Shown here one piece after another: positions 26,987-35,666 of a DNA stretch of 64,000 bases. The notes beneath the pieces are model-generated. The model worked only from the letters and a program-made list of their open reading frames with translations, was not told the DNA's origin and did not search any database. Every line of letters begins with the position of its first letter. Within the stretch, counting starts at the first letter, position 1. The translations under genes and the position numbers were made by a program. Source of the DNA: JBBDIJ01 sp040880485 (GTDB lineage Bacteria; Bacteroidota; Rhodothermia; Balneolales; Balneolaceae); the NCBI GenBank assembly GCA_040880485.1, contig JBBDIJ010000007.1, positions 95,770-159,769 on the forward strand, given 5' to 3'.

Positions 26987-28927
26987 TCAGATATCCAGAA
27001 CGGCATACTTGGCATTTCGCTCAATAAACTCTCGTCTGGGCTCAACCTGATCGCCCATCAGAGTAGAGAACATCTTGTCTGCAGCAGCAGCATTCTCGAT
27101 GGTTACCTGTTGAAGAGTTCGGGTCTCCGGATCCATGGTCGTTTCCCAGAGCTGTCCCGGATTCATCTCGCCGAGGCCCTTGTATCTGGAGACGTCATAC
27201 TTCTTCTTCGCCTTCTTAAGCTGTTTGATAATCTTGTCGCGGGTTTCATCATCCCATGCGTAGTCTATTTGACCACGTGTTGAAGTGACCCGGTACAGGG
27301 GTGGAGTAGCAATGAAGACGTGCCCCAACTCAATGAGCGGCTGCATATATCTGTAAAAAAAGGTAAGTAGCAGCGTACGGATATGGGAACCGTCCACATC
27401 GGCATCGGTCATCACGATGATCTTGTGGTAGCGAAGTTTCTCCAGATCAAAGTCCTGATCGCCGTGCCCGATACCGGCACCAAGTGCGGTAATCATCGCC
27501 TGTATCTCCTTGTTCTCCAGTATCTTGTTGATTTTTGCCTTCTCTACGTTCAGAATCTTTCCCCGAAGCGGTAAAATAGCCTGAAAACTACGGTTTCGGC
27601 CCATTTTGGCTGATCCACCGGCCGAATCACCCTCCACCAGATAGATTTCGCAATGTTCGGGATCCTTGATGGAGCAGTCGGCGAGTTTTCCTGGGAGTCC
27701 GCCACTACTCATGACATTCTTTCTCTGTATCAACTGACGAGCCTTGCGGGCAGCCTCTCGTGCTTCTGCAGCCAGAACGACCTTTTCGAGAATCTTCTTT
27801 GCCGTTTTCGGATTCTGTTCGAGATACTCGTTCAGTTTTTCATAGACAACGGTTTCTACTGTACCCTGGACCTCCGAATTTCCGAGCTTGGTCTTGGTTT
27901 GTCCCTCAAATTGAGGCTCCTGAACCTTGATACTTAATACAGCTGTGAGCCCTTCGCGAAAATCTTCGCCACTGATGGCCACCTTGCTGTTCGCTTTAAT
28001 GATCTTGTTTCGCTCGGCATACCCCTTCAGAGAACGAGTTAAAGCCCGACGAAATCCGGAAATGTGGGTCCCACCTTCACGAGTGTTAATGTTGTTCACA
28101 TAGGAGAACACATTTTCTGTATAGGAGCTGTTGTACTGGAGTGCCAGTTCAACAGGTACATTGTCCACTTCGCCCTCTATATAAATAGGGGTCTCCATCA
28201 TCGGGTCACGGCTCTCGTCCAGAAAATTGACAAAATCCTGAACACCGCCAGGGTAGTGGTAGGTAGCTTTGGCAAGCTCCTGATCCTCTTCCCGTTCATC
28301 GACTATGTCTATGGAGATGCTGGGGTTCAGAAATGCGAGCTCCCGCATACGGTCGGCAATGATGTCGAACTTGAACTCTGTAGACTGGGTAAAGATCTCA
28401 TGATCGGGTTTAAACCGAATAATGGTCCCGGTTTTATCGGTCTTACCCCTCGTTTCCAGGGGTGTTACCGTCTTACCCCTCACAAATCCCATTACATAGA
28501 TATTCCCGTCACGGTGAATCTCGGCCTGAAATTCGGAAGCGAGAGCGTTCACACAACTTACACCCACGCCGTGCAGGCCGCCGGAGACTTTGTAGGAATC
28601 TTTGTCAAACTTTCCACCGGCGTGAAGTTTGGTGAGAACCACTTCGACAGCAGGCAGTTTCAGTTTGGGATGTTCATCAACCGGGATGCCCCGGCCGTTA
28701 TCGAGTACGGTAAGGGAACCATCCTCATGAATCGTAATAAGTATGTAGTCGCAGTGGCCGGCAAGCGCTTCGTCAATAGAGTTGTCCACCACTTCATTAA
28801 TCAGGTGGTGAAGGCCGCGCTGACCAGTGTCTCCAATATACATGGAGGGTCTTTTTCTGACCGCCTCCAATCCCTCAAGAACCTGAATATTGGACGCTTT
28901 GTAGTCAGAGCCTTTTTTGCTTGCCAT
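26987..28927 (-). CDS. gyrB: DNA gyrase subunit B
   Basis: GyrB supplies the ATPase of gyrase. The 646-residue chain has the GHKL ATP site (INEVVDNSIDEALAGHCD near 45-60, LDNGRGIPVDEHP near 77 and GGLHGVGVSCVNALS-type motif near 115). The TOPRIM metal motifs follow: LVEGDSAGGSAKMGRNRSFQ and the preceding/following acids, then VMTDADVDGSHIRTLL near 505. KSRGLGEMN-like YKGLGEMNPGQLWETTMDP closes the domain. It lacks the extra gammaproteobacterial insertion, as usual for this length. gyrB and gyrA are transcribed leftward, probably together. Confidence 0.97.
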   Translation of the reverse strand: MASKKGSDYKASNIQVLEGLEAVRKRPSMYIGDTGQRGLHHLINEVVDNSIDEALAGHCDYILITIHEDGSLTVLDNGRGIPVDEHPKLKLPAVEVVLTKLHAGGKFDKDSYKVSGGLHGVGVSCVNALASEFQAEIHRDGNIYVMGFVRGKTVTPLETRGKTDKTGTIIRFKPDHEIFTQSTEFKFDIIADRMRELAFLNPSISIDIVDEREEDQELAKATYHYPGGVQDFVNFLDESRDPMMETPIYIEGEVDNVPVELALQYNSSYTENVFSYVNNINTREGGTHISGFRRALTRSLKGYAERNKIIKANSKVAISGEDFREGLTAVLSIKVQEPQFEGQTKTKLGNSEVQGTVETVVYEKLNEYLEQNPKTAKKILEKVVLAAEAREAARKARQLIQRKNVMSSGGLPGKLADCSIKDPEHCEIYLVEGDSAGGSAKMGRNRSFQAILPLRGKILNVEKAKINKILENKEIQAMITALGAGIGHGDQDFDLEKLRYHKIIVMTDADVDGSHIRTLLLTFFYRYMQPLIELGHVFIATPPLYRVTSTRGQIDYAWDDETRDKIIKQLKKAKKKYDVSRYKGLGEMNPGQLWETTMDPETRTLQQVTIENAAAADKMFSTLMGDQVEPRREFIERNAKYAVLDI

Positions 28928-28970
28928 GAAACAGGGGTTGATTGCGATGGGTAATAGCCTTTTACAAGCC

Positions 28971-29000
28971 TGAAAATAGCGTTAATCGGTTCAATGTCAA
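28971..29000 (-). promoter_or_regulatory. Candidate gyrB promoter
   Basis: On the minus strand TTG (29000-28998, as TTTTG) is followed after 19 bases by TATTTTCA (28978-28971), two bases off TAnnTTTG. It would give a 5' leader of roughly 35-40 bases before the gyrB ATG. The remaining gene-free DNA up to the rpmB promoter (about 29001-29199) shows nothing I can name. Confidence 0.35.
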
Positions 29001-29199
29001 AAGAAGGAATGGTTTTAATTGCTTGATTCGGAGATACGGCCTCAGGTGCAAAATAGGTGGTATATAGCAGATCCTGAAAAACAGGCTTTGCTCTGCCACT
29101 TCATCCGTCCCGGGCAGTGCCGGAACAGCTTTTTCATCGTGCCGCAAGTGGGGGGATGAACCGTCAGGAAAGCAGAGGTTTACCAATAAAAAAACAGAA

Positions 29200-29230
29200 T
29201 TGATACTTATCCGTCATAGCGGTATTTTGC
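29200..29230 (+). promoter_or_regulatory. Candidate rpmB promoter
   Basis: TTG at 29200-29202 and TATTTTGC at 29223-29230 are separated by 20 bases, the spacing of Bacteroidota-type promoters, though the -7 element deviates from TAnnTTTG at its end. The rpmB ATG is about 32 bases downstream. Confidence 0.35.
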
Positions 29231-29262
29231 TATTCTATTCAAAATAATGTTGAAGCAGAGTT

Positions 29263-29508
29263 ATGGCACGAATTGATGACATCACTGGAAAGAGGCCGCT
29301 GAACGGCTATCGATCCTCCAAGTCGAACAACAAGACAAAACATCGTTTCCACCTGAACCTTCAGAAACGGAAATTTTACATTCCGGAAGAGGATCGCTGG
29401 GTAACCCTTAAAGTGTCGGCAAAAACGCTGCGCACGATCAACAGAAAGGGAATTCATGCGGTTCTGAAGGATGCCAGGAAAAAAGGAACCCTGATTAAAG
29501 AGGTATAG
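29263..29508 (+). CDS. rpmB: Large-subunit ribosomal protein L28 (bL28)
   Basis: The 81-residue product carries the L28 pattern: MARIDDITGKRPLNGYRSSKSNNKTKHRF at the N-terminus (written here as its parts DITGKRP, G-R-S-SNNKTK-RF), LQKRKFYIPEEDRWVTLKVS in the middle, and the conserved LRTINRKGIHAVLKDARKKG at the end. It leads a three-gene ribosomal operon with rpmG and the DUF4295-type gene. Confidence 0.96.
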   Translation: MARIDDITGKRPLNGYRSSKSNNKTKHRFHLNLQKRKFYIPEEDRWVTLKVSAKTLRTINRKGIHAVLKDARKKGTLIKEV

Positions 29509-29515
29509 CAGGACG

Positions 29516-29680
29516 ATGGCAAAAGGAAATCGTATACAGGTCATTCTGGAGTGCACCGAAAAGCCGGGCAGCTCACGTTACGTGACCACAAAGAATCGCC
29601 GGACCCATCCGGACAGAATGGAAGTAAGAAAGTACAATCCGGTGCTTCGGAAACACACGATGCACAAAGAAATTAAATAG
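29516..29680 (+). CDS. rpmG: Large-subunit ribosomal protein L33 (bL33)
   Basis: A 54-residue product starting MAKGNRIQVILECTE and continuing with RYVTTKNRRTHPDRMEVRKY and NPVLRKHTMHKEIK, the complete L33 pattern. It has one Cys rather than the zinc-binding Cys pairs, so it is the zinc-independent form. The ATG is seven bases after the rpmB stop, with GGACG before it as a weak ribosome-binding site, suggesting coupling. Confidence 0.95.
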   Translation: MAKGNRIQVILECTEKPGSSRYVTTKNRRTHPDRMEVRKYNPVLRKHTMHKEIK

Positions 29681-29689
29681 GTGTGAGCT

Positions 29690-29860
29690 ATGGCCAAGCA
29701 GCAGGCGTTTGGAGAACATGCACAAAAATTGAAAGCGACCCATCGCAAGATGGCAAAAGTGATCATCACCTCGAAGAATGCGAGAGGACAATTTGCTTAC
29801 AAAGAGGCAATGGTTGATCAGGATACAGTGACCGATTTTATCAAGCAGTACAAGAGCTGA
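29690..29860 (+). CDS. DUF4295-type small protein of the rpmB-rpmG operon
   Basis: A 56-residue basic protein beginning MAKQQAFGEHAQKLKAT, with KMAKVIITSKNARGQFAYKEAM in the middle and VTDFIKQYKS at the end. Position right after rpmG and the K-(A/V)-I--SKN--G-F-YKE pattern match the small DUF4295 proteins found in this place in Bacteroidota and relatives. It is probably a ribosome-associated factor, but its role is not established. It starts nine bases after rpmG and ends just before a terminator. Confidence 0.82.
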   Translation: MAKQQAFGEHAQKLKATHRKMAKVIITSKNARGQFAYKEAMVDQDTVTDFIKQYKS

Positions 29861-29890
29861 TCCTGCCAGGGGTGCTCAATAATTTTTAAA

Positions 29891-29928
29891 AAAGGTTGCA
29901 CCCGCAGATGGGTGGAACCTTTTTTTTT
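29891..29928 (+). terminator. Rho-independent terminator of the rpmB operon
   Basis: Arms AGGTTGCACCC (29893-29903) and GGGTGGAACCT (29910-29920) pair with one G-G mismatch around a six-base loop, followed by a run of at least eight T residues. Confidence 0.9.
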
Positions 29929-29980
29929 GCCCGGACGACGAGTGGGTACAACCCGCAATGGAATAGATAAAGGTGTAGCA

Positions 29981-30439
29981 ATGAGTATAAAAGAGCAAAT
30001 TCTGAATGACCTTAAAAGTGCGATGAAAGCACGTGAAAGCGAGAAACTGCGTGTGCTTCGCTCCATCAAATCGGCACTGCTCGAGAAAGAGATCAGCGAG
30101 AGGAAGGGCGGTGAGGCCGAGCTGAGTGAAGAGCAGACCATACAGGTGCTGATGAAAGCTGCCAAACAGCGGAAGGAGTCGATTAGCCAGTTTACTGATG
30201 GTGGCCGGGAAGACCTGGCAGAGAATGAGGAGAGAGAGCTGGAGATCATCTCATCCTATTTGCCGGAAATGATGGATGAAGAGGAAGTGCGAAAGATAAT
30301 CCGTGAGAAGATTGAGAAAATGGGGCTCTCCGACCCTTCGGAAATGGGCCGCTTGATGGGGGTACTGATGGGTGAGCTGAAAGGAAAGGCAGATGGCGCG
30401 ATTGTAAGCAGGGTGGCTAAAGAGGAACTCTCCGGATAA
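29981..30439 (+). CDS. GatB/YqeY-domain protein
   Basis: I start at the ATG at 29981 (MSIKEQILNDLKSAMKARE), the conserved family N-terminus, preceded by AAAGGTG. An in-frame ATG 69 bases earlier would begin close to the terminator. The 152-residue product is the free-standing YqeY domain, related to the tail of GatB amidotransferase subunits, with EEQTIQVLMKAAKQRKESI and YLPEMMDEEEVRKII characteristic. It may bind tRNA; its exact role is unsettled. It is followed by the cvpA-like gene after four bases. Confidence 0.9.
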   Translation: MSIKEQILNDLKSAMKARESEKLRVLRSIKSALLEKEISERKGGEAELSEEQTIQVLMKAAKQRKESISQFTDGGREDLAENEERELEIISSYLPEMMDEEEVRKIIREKIEKMGLSDPSEMGRLMGVLMGELKGKADGAIVSRVAKEELSG

Positions 30440-30443
30440 GCCT

Positions 30444-31001
30444 ATGAACTGGCTTGACATTACTATTTTATTGCCTCTTGTATGGTTTGCCTATAAAGGG
30501 TTCACAAAGGGGCTGGTCCGTGAAGTGTTCGGGATTGCGGGCATGGTGATAGCCGTATATAGTGCCTTTACCTGGATGGATGAACTGGCGTTACGCCTTG
30601 AACCCTTCTCGTCCGCCTCATCCGATACTCTCACTCTGATCGCTGCGTTGATTCTCTTTTTTTCCATACTTCTGGCCGCGTATCTTCTGGCATGGTTGAT
30701 CAGGAATTTTCTCGAATTTCTGCGGCTTCACATATTGAACCGACTCTTTGGCCTGGTTTTTGGCGCATTGAAATGTCTTGTGGTCATCAGTGTACTGTTA
30801 CTCATAATGGCCGGGTTCAACAGGCCGTCGTCAGAATCAAGAGAGGATTCGGCTCTCTACCCCTGGGTCTTGAATGCGGCGCCGGTTGTGTACAATACGA
30901 CGGCTCGTCTGGTGCCGGGAGCAGAAGATTTTGTGACCAACCTGCGGGAGAATCTTGAAGAGAACAATCCGATTTACAATTTGCCAATGTTTAATCCCTG
31001 A
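30444..31001 (+). CDS. CvpA-family inner-membrane protein
   Basis: The 185-residue product has four hydrophobic helices (about residues 4-22, 27-45, 65-85 and 103-122) and the CvpA pattern WLDITILLPLVWFAYKGFTKGLVRE at the N-terminus. Members are linked to colicin V production and envelope stress tolerance, but the molecular role is not settled. It starts four bases after the YqeY-type gene, and tyrS starts two bases after its stop, so the three are probably co-transcribed. Confidence 0.88.
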   Translation: MNWLDITILLPLVWFAYKGFTKGLVREVFGIAGMVIAVYSAFTWMDELALRLEPFSSASSDTLTLIAALILFFSILLAAYLLAWLIRNFLEFLRLHILNRLFGLVFGALKCLVVISVLLLIMAGFNRPSSESREDSALYPWVLNAAPVVYNTTARLVPGAEDFVTNLRENLEENNPIYNLPMFNP

Positions 31002-31003
31002 CT

Positions 31004-32218
31004 ATGAGTTTTCCATCTGTAAAAGAGCAGTTAGAAGTGATCCGTCGCGGTACGGTAGAGATGGTTCCAGAGCCGGAGCTGAAGGAGAAGCTGACCCGAT
31101 CAAAAAGGTCCGGAGTACCGCTCAGAGTTAAACTGGGCTGCGATCCCACCAGGCCGGACCTGCATCTGGGCCATTCAGTTATTTTAAGAAAGCTGCGTCA
31201 GTTTCAGGATCTGGGCCACCACGCCATTCTGATCATTGGAGACTTTACCGCCAGGATCGGTGATCCGTCCGGACAGAGCAAGACCCGCCCCGCCTTGACT
31301 ACAGAGGAGATCGAGAAGAATGCAACGAGTTATCTTGAGCAGGCGGGGGCCATTCTGGATACCGGGAAGCTTGAAATTGTCTATAACAGCCACTGGCTGG
31401 GAAAATTGGCTTTCGATGATGTGATTCGTATCAGTTCCCGCATGACCGTAGCGAGAATGATAGAAAGGGACGATTTTTCCAAGCGTTTTGAAAACAACGA
31501 GCCGATCTCCCTTCACGAATTTCTATATCCGCTTGCCCAGGCAGAGGATTCTGTCCATTTGCGCTCCGATGTGGAACTGGGTGGAACCGATCAGAAATTC
31601 AATCTGTTGGTGGGCCGTCACATGCAGGTTCAAAACGATCAGGAGCCGCAGGTCTGTCTGATGATGCCGCTGCTGGTTGGTACCGACGGAACCATGAAGA
31701 TGTCCAAATCGTACGACAACTACATCGGTATTACAGAGGAGCCGAACGAGATGTATGGAAAAGTACTCTCCATTCCTGATTCACAGATTACTCCCTGGTT
31801 TGAACTCCTCACAGATCTGCCGACAGCCGATTTGCCGAAGTACAAATTGATGGCCGAAGAAGATCCCAGAGATGCGAAACACAAACTGGCAAAGGTGATC
31901 ACCGTAATGTATCATGGAGAGGGGGCCGCAACGGCAGCCAGAGAGCATTTTAATCAGACGGTGATTCGCAAGGAGATCCCGGAGGATGTTGACGTTTTCA
32001 CGTTTCCGGCAGGCAGCAACAAGCGGCTGATTGAGGTGATTTCTGAAACCGGATTTACCTCCAGCAACGGAGAGACCAAACGCCTGATGAAGCAGGGCGG
32101 TGTTTCTCTTGATGATGAGAAGATTACAGACATTGCCCATGAGATCCATTTTTCAGACGACAGCGAACATACGTTGAAGGTGGGCAAGAGAAACTTTGCA
32201 CGTCTCGTTTCGGGTTGA
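31004..32218 (+). CDS. tyrS: Tyrosyl-tRNA synthetase
   Basis: The enzyme charges tRNA-Tyr. The 404-residue class I synthetase has the HIGH motif as HLGHS in PDLHLGHSVILRKL near residue 52, FTARIGDPSGQSKTRP near 82, and the KMSKS motif intact in GTMKMSKSYDNYIG near 230. A C-terminal S4 RNA-binding domain holds GGVSLDDEKI. The length and early insert fit the TyrS2-like (TyrZ) branch. It begins two bases after the cvpA-like stop. Confidence 0.95.
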   Translation: MSFPSVKEQLEVIRRGTVEMVPEPELKEKLTRSKRSGVPLRVKLGCDPTRPDLHLGHSVILRKLRQFQDLGHHAILIIGDFTARIGDPSGQSKTRPALTTEEIEKNATSYLEQAGAILDTGKLEIVYNSHWLGKLAFDDVIRISSRMTVARMIERDDFSKRFENNEPISLHEFLYPLAQAEDSVHLRSDVELGGTDQKFNLLVGRHMQVQNDQEPQVCLMMPLLVGTDGTMKMSKSYDNYIGITEEPNEMYGKVLSIPDSQITPWFELLTDLPTADLPKYKLMAEEDPRDAKHKLAKVITVMYHGEGAATAAREHFNQTVIRKEIPEDVDVFTFPAGSNKRLIEVISETGFTSSNGETKRLMKQGGVSLDDEKITDIAHEIHFSDDSEHTLKVGKRNFARLVSG

Positions 32219-32243
32219 ACCGGCTACGATTAACGGTAACGCT

Positions 32244-32693
32244 ATGGGCACACACCACAAAGGTACAGATGAAGAGCGGGAGACGCTGAACGCGTTCATC
32301 AAGCTCATGCGAGCCTCCGAAACGATCAATAACCGTCTGAACCGGTCTCTGGCAGAGAATGAGATGACCGTAAGCCAGTTTGGCACGCTCGAAGTTCTCT
32401 ACCATCTGGGCCCACTTAATCAAAGGGCCATCGGAAGGAAACTTCTGAAAACAGGGGGGAATATCACGATGGTTATCGACAATCTGGAAAAGCACGGATT
32501 GGTGAGAAGAGAGCGGGACCCTGATGATCGAAGAGCTATTCTGATTCATCTTACAGATGAGGGAAGAGACCGGATCAGAGAGTACTTTCCCGAGCATCTC
32601 AAACGAATTGTCCGTGAGTTCTCTGCTCTGACCCCCGGGGAGAGAAGTGAACTGGCGAGAATCTGCAAAAAACTGGGAACCGGCAAGGAGTAG
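32244..32693 (+). CDS. MarR-family transcriptional regulator
   Basis: I choose the ATG at 32244, after the tyrS stop; an earlier in-frame ATG overlaps tyrS by 23 bases. The 149-residue product has the winged helix-turn-helix of MarR: SQFGTLEVLYHLGPLNQRAIGRKLL followed by the wing GNITMVIDNLEKHGLVRRERDPDDRRAILIHLTDEG. MarR proteins are dimeric repressors released by small ligands, often controlling efflux or oxidative defence. Its target is unknown here; the RND operon 8 kb downstream is a possibility only. Confidence 0.9.
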   Translation: MGTHHKGTDEERETLNAFIKLMRASETINNRLNRSLAENEMTVSQFGTLEVLYHLGPLNQRAIGRKLLKTGGNITMVIDNLEKHGLVRRERDPDDRRAILIHLTDEGRDRIREYFPEHLKRIVREFSALTPGERSELARICKKLGTGKE

Positions 32694-32752
32694 GTATCTG
32701 ACAAGAGAACCTGCCGGATGTAAAGCTCACAGCCTTGGCGGATCGTACCGCT

Positions 32753-35239
32753 ATGGCGAGCAAGAGAGACGATTCCCTGCCGTGGGCCCGATACCCGGCG
32801 GTCAGATATTTTATTCTCTTCTCTTTCGGCATTGTTTTCACGGATTTTTCCGGCATCACCCTGCACAATCTCCTGCCCTTTACAATCGTGATCGCGCTTG
32901 TATGGACGGCTCTGGAGTTTGCAGATACCGGGGAGGCGCCAGGACTGAAGAATCAGGTCGTACAGCTGAGCTGGTTGCTTCTGATCCTGATGTCCGGAGC
33001 TTCCTGGCAAGCTGTGAAGGGAGAAGCGAATGCAAAAGAGCGCATCCGGACAGAGAGGCTGGAACGGCTTGAAGGTGAAGTTCTGAAAGCCGTCGGAAGG
33101 GTTGTGTCGTCCGGAGAAACAGCAAACGGACGTCACCGTCTGGAAATAGCTGTAAATGAGACCGTTGTGGACTCATTCGTCTGGCAGGAGTCCTATTCGC
33201 TGCGTCTCTATTATGAAGGGCCCGCAGATTCCATAGAGGGAGACTGGCCCTCCTCTCTTAGGCCAAATCTGCTTGAAAGCGTGAATGTGAAACCCGGCGA
33301 TGAGGTTCGGGTCCGGTTCAGCCCCTTTCGGTTTCGCCCGTCCCAAAATTTTCATCAATGGCCTTTCAGGCGCTATGAAGAGAAACAGAGACTCAAATTA
33401 AACGGAGAGTTGATCGGGATGGACGTCCTGGAGGGCGACCCGTCTGCTCTCCATCCAGATCGGTGGAGGGGGCGTTTTCTGGAAGTGGTGGATGAGATTG
33501 CCGGTGTGGAATCGGCTGGGCTGGTGAGGGCGGTACTGGCCGGAGAGAGGGGCGGGTTGTCGCCGGTGGAGAGGGAGCGGTTCTCAAGGGCGGGTTTGGC
33601 TCACATCATGGCGGTTTCGGGCCTTCATGTGGGGTTTGTGGCGGCTCCATTTTGGGCCCTGTTTCCACTGGTATGGGGAACGCGATACCGGCGCATTCTG
33701 CTCTTCGCGGCCTTTACTGTTGCTCTCACTCTATATGCAGGTGTCAGCGGGTTCAGCCCGTCTGTTTCGAGAGCCTCGCTCATGGCCTGGATGCTGGCAA
33801 TCGGCCGGCTCTCCGAGAACCCGACCAGCGGAATGAATCTATTGGCAGCGGCGGGAATTCTGCTTCTGCTCGTGGAACCAGCCGCTCTGTTTGAACCAGG
33901 GTTTCAGCTCTCCTTTACGGCGGTAGCGATCATTCTGATCACCATGCCACCACTGAATAGCCTGATGCCGGAAAGCGTGGCCAGGGGGTGGCGTGGCTCC
34001 CTCATCAAAGCGCTGTTGTTGCCGGCCGTTGTACAGGCAGGCCTGTTTCCAATTTTAACCCACTATTTTGGAGAGTTTTCCCTTGTCGGTCCTTTGACAA
34101 ACATTCTGGTAGTTCCGCTACTCGCTATTCTGGTTCCCTGGTCCATACTGCTGGTACTGCTTTCGATGGCCGGGGCACAACTGCCTGATCTCCTGCTTCT
34201 TCCGGGCGAATGGGGGTGGGAGTGGGTTCGTCTGATTGCCAACCGGTTCGGAGCCGCGAACTGGAGCTGGATGAGGTTCGATGGACATAACCTCTGGATG
34301 ATTCCCGCCTGGGGGGCAGGGTTGGCAGCCATTGCGTTGGCCCGTTATCCTTTCTGGCGATGGAAGGCCTGTGTTTTGTTTCTGGCCATAGTGCAACTCT
34401 CTCTTTTTGCGGAACTGGCAGGCGTCCGCACACCGCCCCGTATGACCGGCGTGCTGCTGGATGTGGGCCAGGGGGATGCGATTCACATTCAGACACCGGG
34501 AGGGAGAGAACTGCTCATAGATACCGGAAGGTGGTCGCCCTACGGGAACAGTGGGGAGAGCGTATTGATCCCCTGGCTGGAGTACCGGGGAGTGGAACGT
34601 CTGGATGCTGTTGTTTTGACTCATCCCCATTCGGATCACATCGGTGGTATGGCGGCATTGATGGAGAGATTCGAAGTCGGCCAAATTATTCATAACGGAT
34701 CACTGCCGGAGAGCGGCCTGTCACGGGAGGTGGTTGCAATGGCAATTGAGATGCAGATTCCGCTTCAGGAAACCGGCAAGGGGGACCGGTTGCAGCTGGG
34801 CCCCGAGATCAGAGTCTATATTCTGGGTCCCGATCCGGACCTTCATTCGGAAAGCCCGAACGACCGTTCTGTGGCTGTAAAAGTAGTGTTTGGAGAGAGT
34901 TCCTGGCTCTTTATGGGAGATGCAGAACAGAATCAGGAGGATCGAATGGTTCGACGATATGGAAATTTCCTGAATGCCGATCTGCTAAAAGTACCACACC
35001 ACGGAAGCCGAAGCAGCTCTTCACACCAGTTTCTTGAAGCGGTTTCGCCAGATAAAGCCCTCTTCTCGCTGGGACTCCGGAACCGTTTTGGACACCCACA
35101 CCCGGTCGTGGTGTCAAGATACAGGGAGAGGGGGGTTGAACTCTATTTTACCAGCCTGGATGGGGCAATTCGATTTCAGACGGATGGAGAGAACACCTCC
35201 ATCGAAACAGCGAGAGGAACCTTTAAGGGATATTTTTGA
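32753..35239 (+). CDS. comEC: ComEC/Rec2-family DNA-uptake channel protein
   Basis: ComEC proteins carry single-stranded DNA across the inner membrane during natural transformation. I start at the ATG at 32753; a TTG six codons upstream is possible. The 828-residue product has an N-terminal membrane and DUF4131-like part, the Competence domain with many helices (about 235-500, including SRAGLAHIMAVSGLHVGFVAAPF), and a C-terminal metallo-beta-lactamase-like domain. That domain holds LDVGQGDAIHIQTPGG, LTHPHSDHIGGM and LKVPHHGSRSS, so its metal site looks intact. No other competence genes are visible. The gene is followed by 196 bases and the xseB promoter candidate. Confidence 0.93.
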   Translation: MASKRDDSLPWARYPAVRYFILFSFGIVFTDFSGITLHNLLPFTIVIALVWTALEFADTGEAPGLKNQVVQLSWLLLILMSGASWQAVKGEANAKERIRTERLERLEGEVLKAVGRVVSSGETANGRHRLEIAVNETVVDSFVWQESYSLRLYYEGPADSIEGDWPSSLRPNLLESVNVKPGDEVRVRFSPFRFRPSQNFHQWPFRRYEEKQRLKLNGELIGMDVLEGDPSALHPDRWRGRFLEVVDEIAGVESAGLVRAVLAGERGGLSPVERERFSRAGLAHIMAVSGLHVGFVAAPFWALFPLVWGTRYRRILLFAAFTVALTLYAGVSGFSPSVSRASLMAWMLAIGRLSENPTSGMNLLAAAGILLLLVEPAALFEPGFQLSFTAVAIILITMPPLNSLMPESVARGWRGSLIKALLLPAVVQAGLFPILTHYFGEFSLVGPLTNILVVPLLAILVPWSILLVLLSMAGAQLPDLLLLPGEWGWEWVRLIANRFGAANWSWMRFDGHNLWMIPAWGAGLAAIALARYPFWRWKACVLFLAIVQLSLFAELAGVRTPPRMTGVLLDVGQGDAIHIQTPGGRELLIDTGRWSPYGNSGESVLIPWLEYRGVERLDAVVLTHPHSDHIGGMAALMERFEVGQIIHNGSLPESGLSREVVAMAIEMQIPLQETGKGDRLQLGPEIRVYILGPDPDLHSESPNDRSVAVKVVFGESSWLFMGDAEQNQEDRMVRRYGNFLNADLLKVPHHGSRSSSSHQFLEAVSPDKALFSLGLRNRFGHPHPVVVSRYRERGVELYFTSLDGAIRFQTDGENTSIETARGTFKGYF

Positions 35240-35312
35240 TTCTGCAGGGGCATTTATTGGATCTTATACACGCAAGGGCTTTCTGAACGTCAAACAGAAA
35301 GCACTGATGCCG

Positions 35313-35344
35313 TTTGAACGCGAATCGCCGATCTGTTACATTTG
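35313..35344 (+). promoter_or_regulatory. Promoter candidate for xseB-dxs-queA
   Basis: TTTG at 35313-35316 and TACATTTG at 35337-35344 match the Bacteroidota TTTG / TAnnTTTG elements exactly, with 20 bases between them. xseB starts about 90 bases downstream. Confidence 0.6.
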
Positions 35345-35435
35345 TAAAGTAGCCGGAAAGAAACCGGTTGGCGCGGCACATTGCGAAACTCGCCCTCAAG
35401 CGCAGGAATAAAAGCCCCCCGGGGCCATGTAATCT

Positions 35436-35663
35436 ATGAGCAAGGATTCAAAAGAGTTTGATTTTGAGCACTCTCTGGGCAGGCTCGAAAGTATTGTACA
35501 GAAGCTGGAAGACCCTGAAGTCTCCATCGAGGAGTCTGTGAAACTCTATGAGGAGGGTATGGAGCTGTCGGCCCGATGTTCAAAAATTTTGGAGGGAGCG
35601 ACACTGCGTATCGAAGAGATTCGGGCGGGGCACTCCTCCGAAGAACCGGGAAAAGAGGAGTAA
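35436..35663 (+). CDS. xseB: Exodeoxyribonuclease VII small subunit
   Basis: The 75-residue product has the XseB helical-hairpin pattern FEHSLGRLESIVQKLEDPEVSIEESVKLYEEGMELS. Several copies bind one XseA subunit to make the nuclease, which degrades single-stranded DNA. xseA is not in the window. dxs starts three bases after the stop, a linkage of xseB and isoprenoid genes that recurs in many bacteria. Confidence 0.94.
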   Translation: MSKDSKEFDFEHSLGRLESIVQKLEDPEVSIEESVKLYEEGMELSARCSKILEGATLRIEEIRAGHSSEEPGKEE

Positions 35664-35666
35664 CGT

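Noticed and set aside
24431..28927. Topoisomerase IV subunits instead of gyrase
   Set aside because: The GyrA-box sequence QRRGGKG is intact in the A subunit, and adjacent B subunit length fits gyrase.
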